A stretch of 64,000 nt of DNA from a bacterium (GTDB lineage: Bacteria; Sysuimicrobiota; Sysuimicrobiia; Sysuimicrobiales; Segetimicrobiaceae): the NCBI GenBank assembly GCA_035307765.1, contig DATGHU010000051.1:4601-68600 (forward strand). The letters run 5' to 3'. The position numbers and the translations under genes are program-made. How positions within the stretch are numbered: the first letter of the stretch is position 1; every line of letters begins with the position of its first letter. This document shows, one piece after another, positions 63,139 to 64,000 of this stretch. The notes beneath the pieces are model-generated. The model saw nothing but the letters and a program-made list of their open reading frames with translations. It was not told the origin of the DNA and did no database searches.

Positions 63139-63299
63139 CTCCACTGTACCCCCCGAAGCCGCGGTCGTCAATCCGTCTGGGTCCTGTCCGAACGGACAGC
63201 CGCAACCCGTTCGTCGGTCGGTGGCGGGAGCGGGAGGCAGCGCGGTAGTACCTATAGAGAGGGAGCGCGGTTGAGGTCTCCCCGGAAGGAGTGTGCGTG

Positions 63300-64000
63300 A
63301 TGGCTCATCCCAGCGACACGTTTGTGCGGGCCGCCCGCCTGGCCGACCTCCCCGCCGGTGGGTGCCTCCCGGTTCAGGTGGAGGGGCACACGCTGGCCCT
63401 GTTCCGACAGGGAGACCGGATCTACGCGGTCGACAACCGCTGCCCGCATATGGGGTTTCCGCTGGACAGGGGGACCGTCCGGGACGGCATCCTCACCTGC
63501 CACTGGCACCACGCCCGGTTCGACCTGGCCAGCGGGGGGACGTTCGACCAGTTCGCGGGGGACGTCCGGGTCTTCCCGGTCGCGCTGCGGGACGGGGAGG
63601 TCTGGGTGGACGTGGCGGCACGGGGAGATCCGCGCGACGCGCATCGGGCGAGGCTGGAGGACGGCCTGGAGCGCGACATCCCACTGGTGCTGGCCAAGGC
63701 GGTGATCGGGCTGCTGGACGCGGGGGCCGGCCCGAACGTTCCGTTTGGCGTCGGCCTGACGTTCGGGGCGCGGTACCGGCGCGCCGGGTGGGGGCCGGGG
63801 TTGACGATTCTCACCTGCATGATGAACCTGATCCCCACGATGTCCGCCGGCGACCGCGCGCGCGCCCTGTACCACGGCCTGTCGGCGGTGGCGCGCGACT
63901 GCGACGGCGCCCCGCCCCGGTTCGACCTGCGCCCACTGCCGGGCTCGACCCCGGAGCCGTCCGCGCTCAAGCGCTGGCTCCGCCAGTTCGTGGAGGTGCG
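63300..64000 (+). CDS. Rieske 2Fe-2S domain protein (partial, runs off window)
   Basis: The first 233 codons of a Rieske protein. The cluster ligands are CPH (about residues 50-52) and CHWHH (about 67-71). The Rieske domain (about 8-110) is followed by a helical region starting near RARLEDGLERD that is open to the end of the window. It could be the electron-transfer part of an oxygenase or a ferredoxin-type subunit. ATG 63300 has AAGGAG upstream. A TATAGA string at 63253 may be the -10 of its promoter, without a clear -35. Confidence 0.9.
   Translation, partial: MAHPSDTFVRAARLADLPAGGCLPVQVEGHTLALFRQGDRIYAVDNRCPHMGFPLDRGTVRDGILTCHWHHARFDLASGGTFDQFAGDVRVFPVALRDGEVWVDVAARGDPRDAHRARLEDGLERDIPLVLAKAVIGLLDAGAGPNVPFGVGLTFGARYRRAGWGPGLTILTCMMNLIPTMSAGDRARALYHGLSAVARDCDGAPPRFDLRPLPGSTPEPSALKRWLRQFVEV

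Overview
High-GC bacterial chromosome segment from an uncultured, probably soil or subsurface organism. Support: GC is very high throughout, GTG starts are common, purine-rich Shine-Dalgarno sites are strong, and stop/start overlaps (ATGA, GTGA, TGATG) are frequent. The gene set (SMP-30 lactonase, amidases, OFA-type MFS carrier, F420-type flavoenzymes, HyuA/HyuB, coxLMS-like xanthine dehydrogenase, HD-GYP sensor) resembles deep-branching aerobic heterotroph genomes of the Rokubacteria, Chloroflexota or CSP1-3 (Sysuimicrobiota) kind. That placement is inference; the window has no rRNA, ribosomal protein or other marker. I saw no tRNA, rRNA, CRISPR array, insertion sequence, integrase or phage module.

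Layout. 1-3342: start of an SDR gene (-), then SMP-30 lactonase and amidase (+). 3509-7944 (-): a small zinc-finger-like protein and a four-gene copper-type unit (CopC-CopD fusion, lipoprotein, CPBP protease, membrane protein). 8242-13436 (+): remnant of a peptide-type ABC permease, alpha/beta hydrolase, TcuA-like flavoprotein, two-subunit ThDP decarboxylase and a frameshifted MmgE/PrpD gene, together looking like a carboxylic-acid catabolic cluster. 13727-18262 (+): ECF sigma factor, a membrane anti-sigma-like protein with a long glycine/serine-rich repeat tail, and a PAS-GAF-GAF-HD-GYP protein. 18344-27835: mixed small units (SDR, flavin oxidase, acetamidase/formamidase, SPOR protein, S9 peptidase, beta-lactamase-like hydrolase, AzlCD exporter, OFA carrier).

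28015-44059 is the core of the window, nearly all on the + strand. It starts with a MoeA-MobB fusion, FdhD and a lone formate-dehydrogenase-like molybdoenzyme. A tightly coupled nine-gene purine unit follows: class III aminotransferase, HIU hydrolase, OHCU decarboxylase, urate oxidase, three xanthine dehydrogenase subunits, HyuB and HyuA. Cofactor genes, two molybdenum enzymes and the urate-to-allantoin steps therefore sit together. No classical allantoinase lies in the unit; the HyuBA pair stands where ring opening of allantoin, itself a hydantoin, would be expected.

44087-59736: glucosidase-like protein, LLM flavoenzyme, Maf, 2-hydroxyacid dehydrogenase, small AtzG/GatC-like protein plus amidase, FAD oxidoreductase, PNPOx-like protein, hydantoinase-like amidohydrolase, frameshifted methyltransferase, ketopantoate-reductase-like protein, M20 peptidase, cupin, PrxQ-like peroxiredoxin, gamma-glutamyltransferase and an ECF-transporter S component. 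59740-64000: F420/PPOX-like protein, copper-efflux unit CsoR-CopA-CopZ with an operator-like palindrome, and a Rieske protein running off the end.

Broken genes: the permease remnant, MmgE/PrpD and the methyltransferase show single-base frame changes, mostly in or next to G or C runs. Assembly error and real decay cannot be told apart from the sequence alone.
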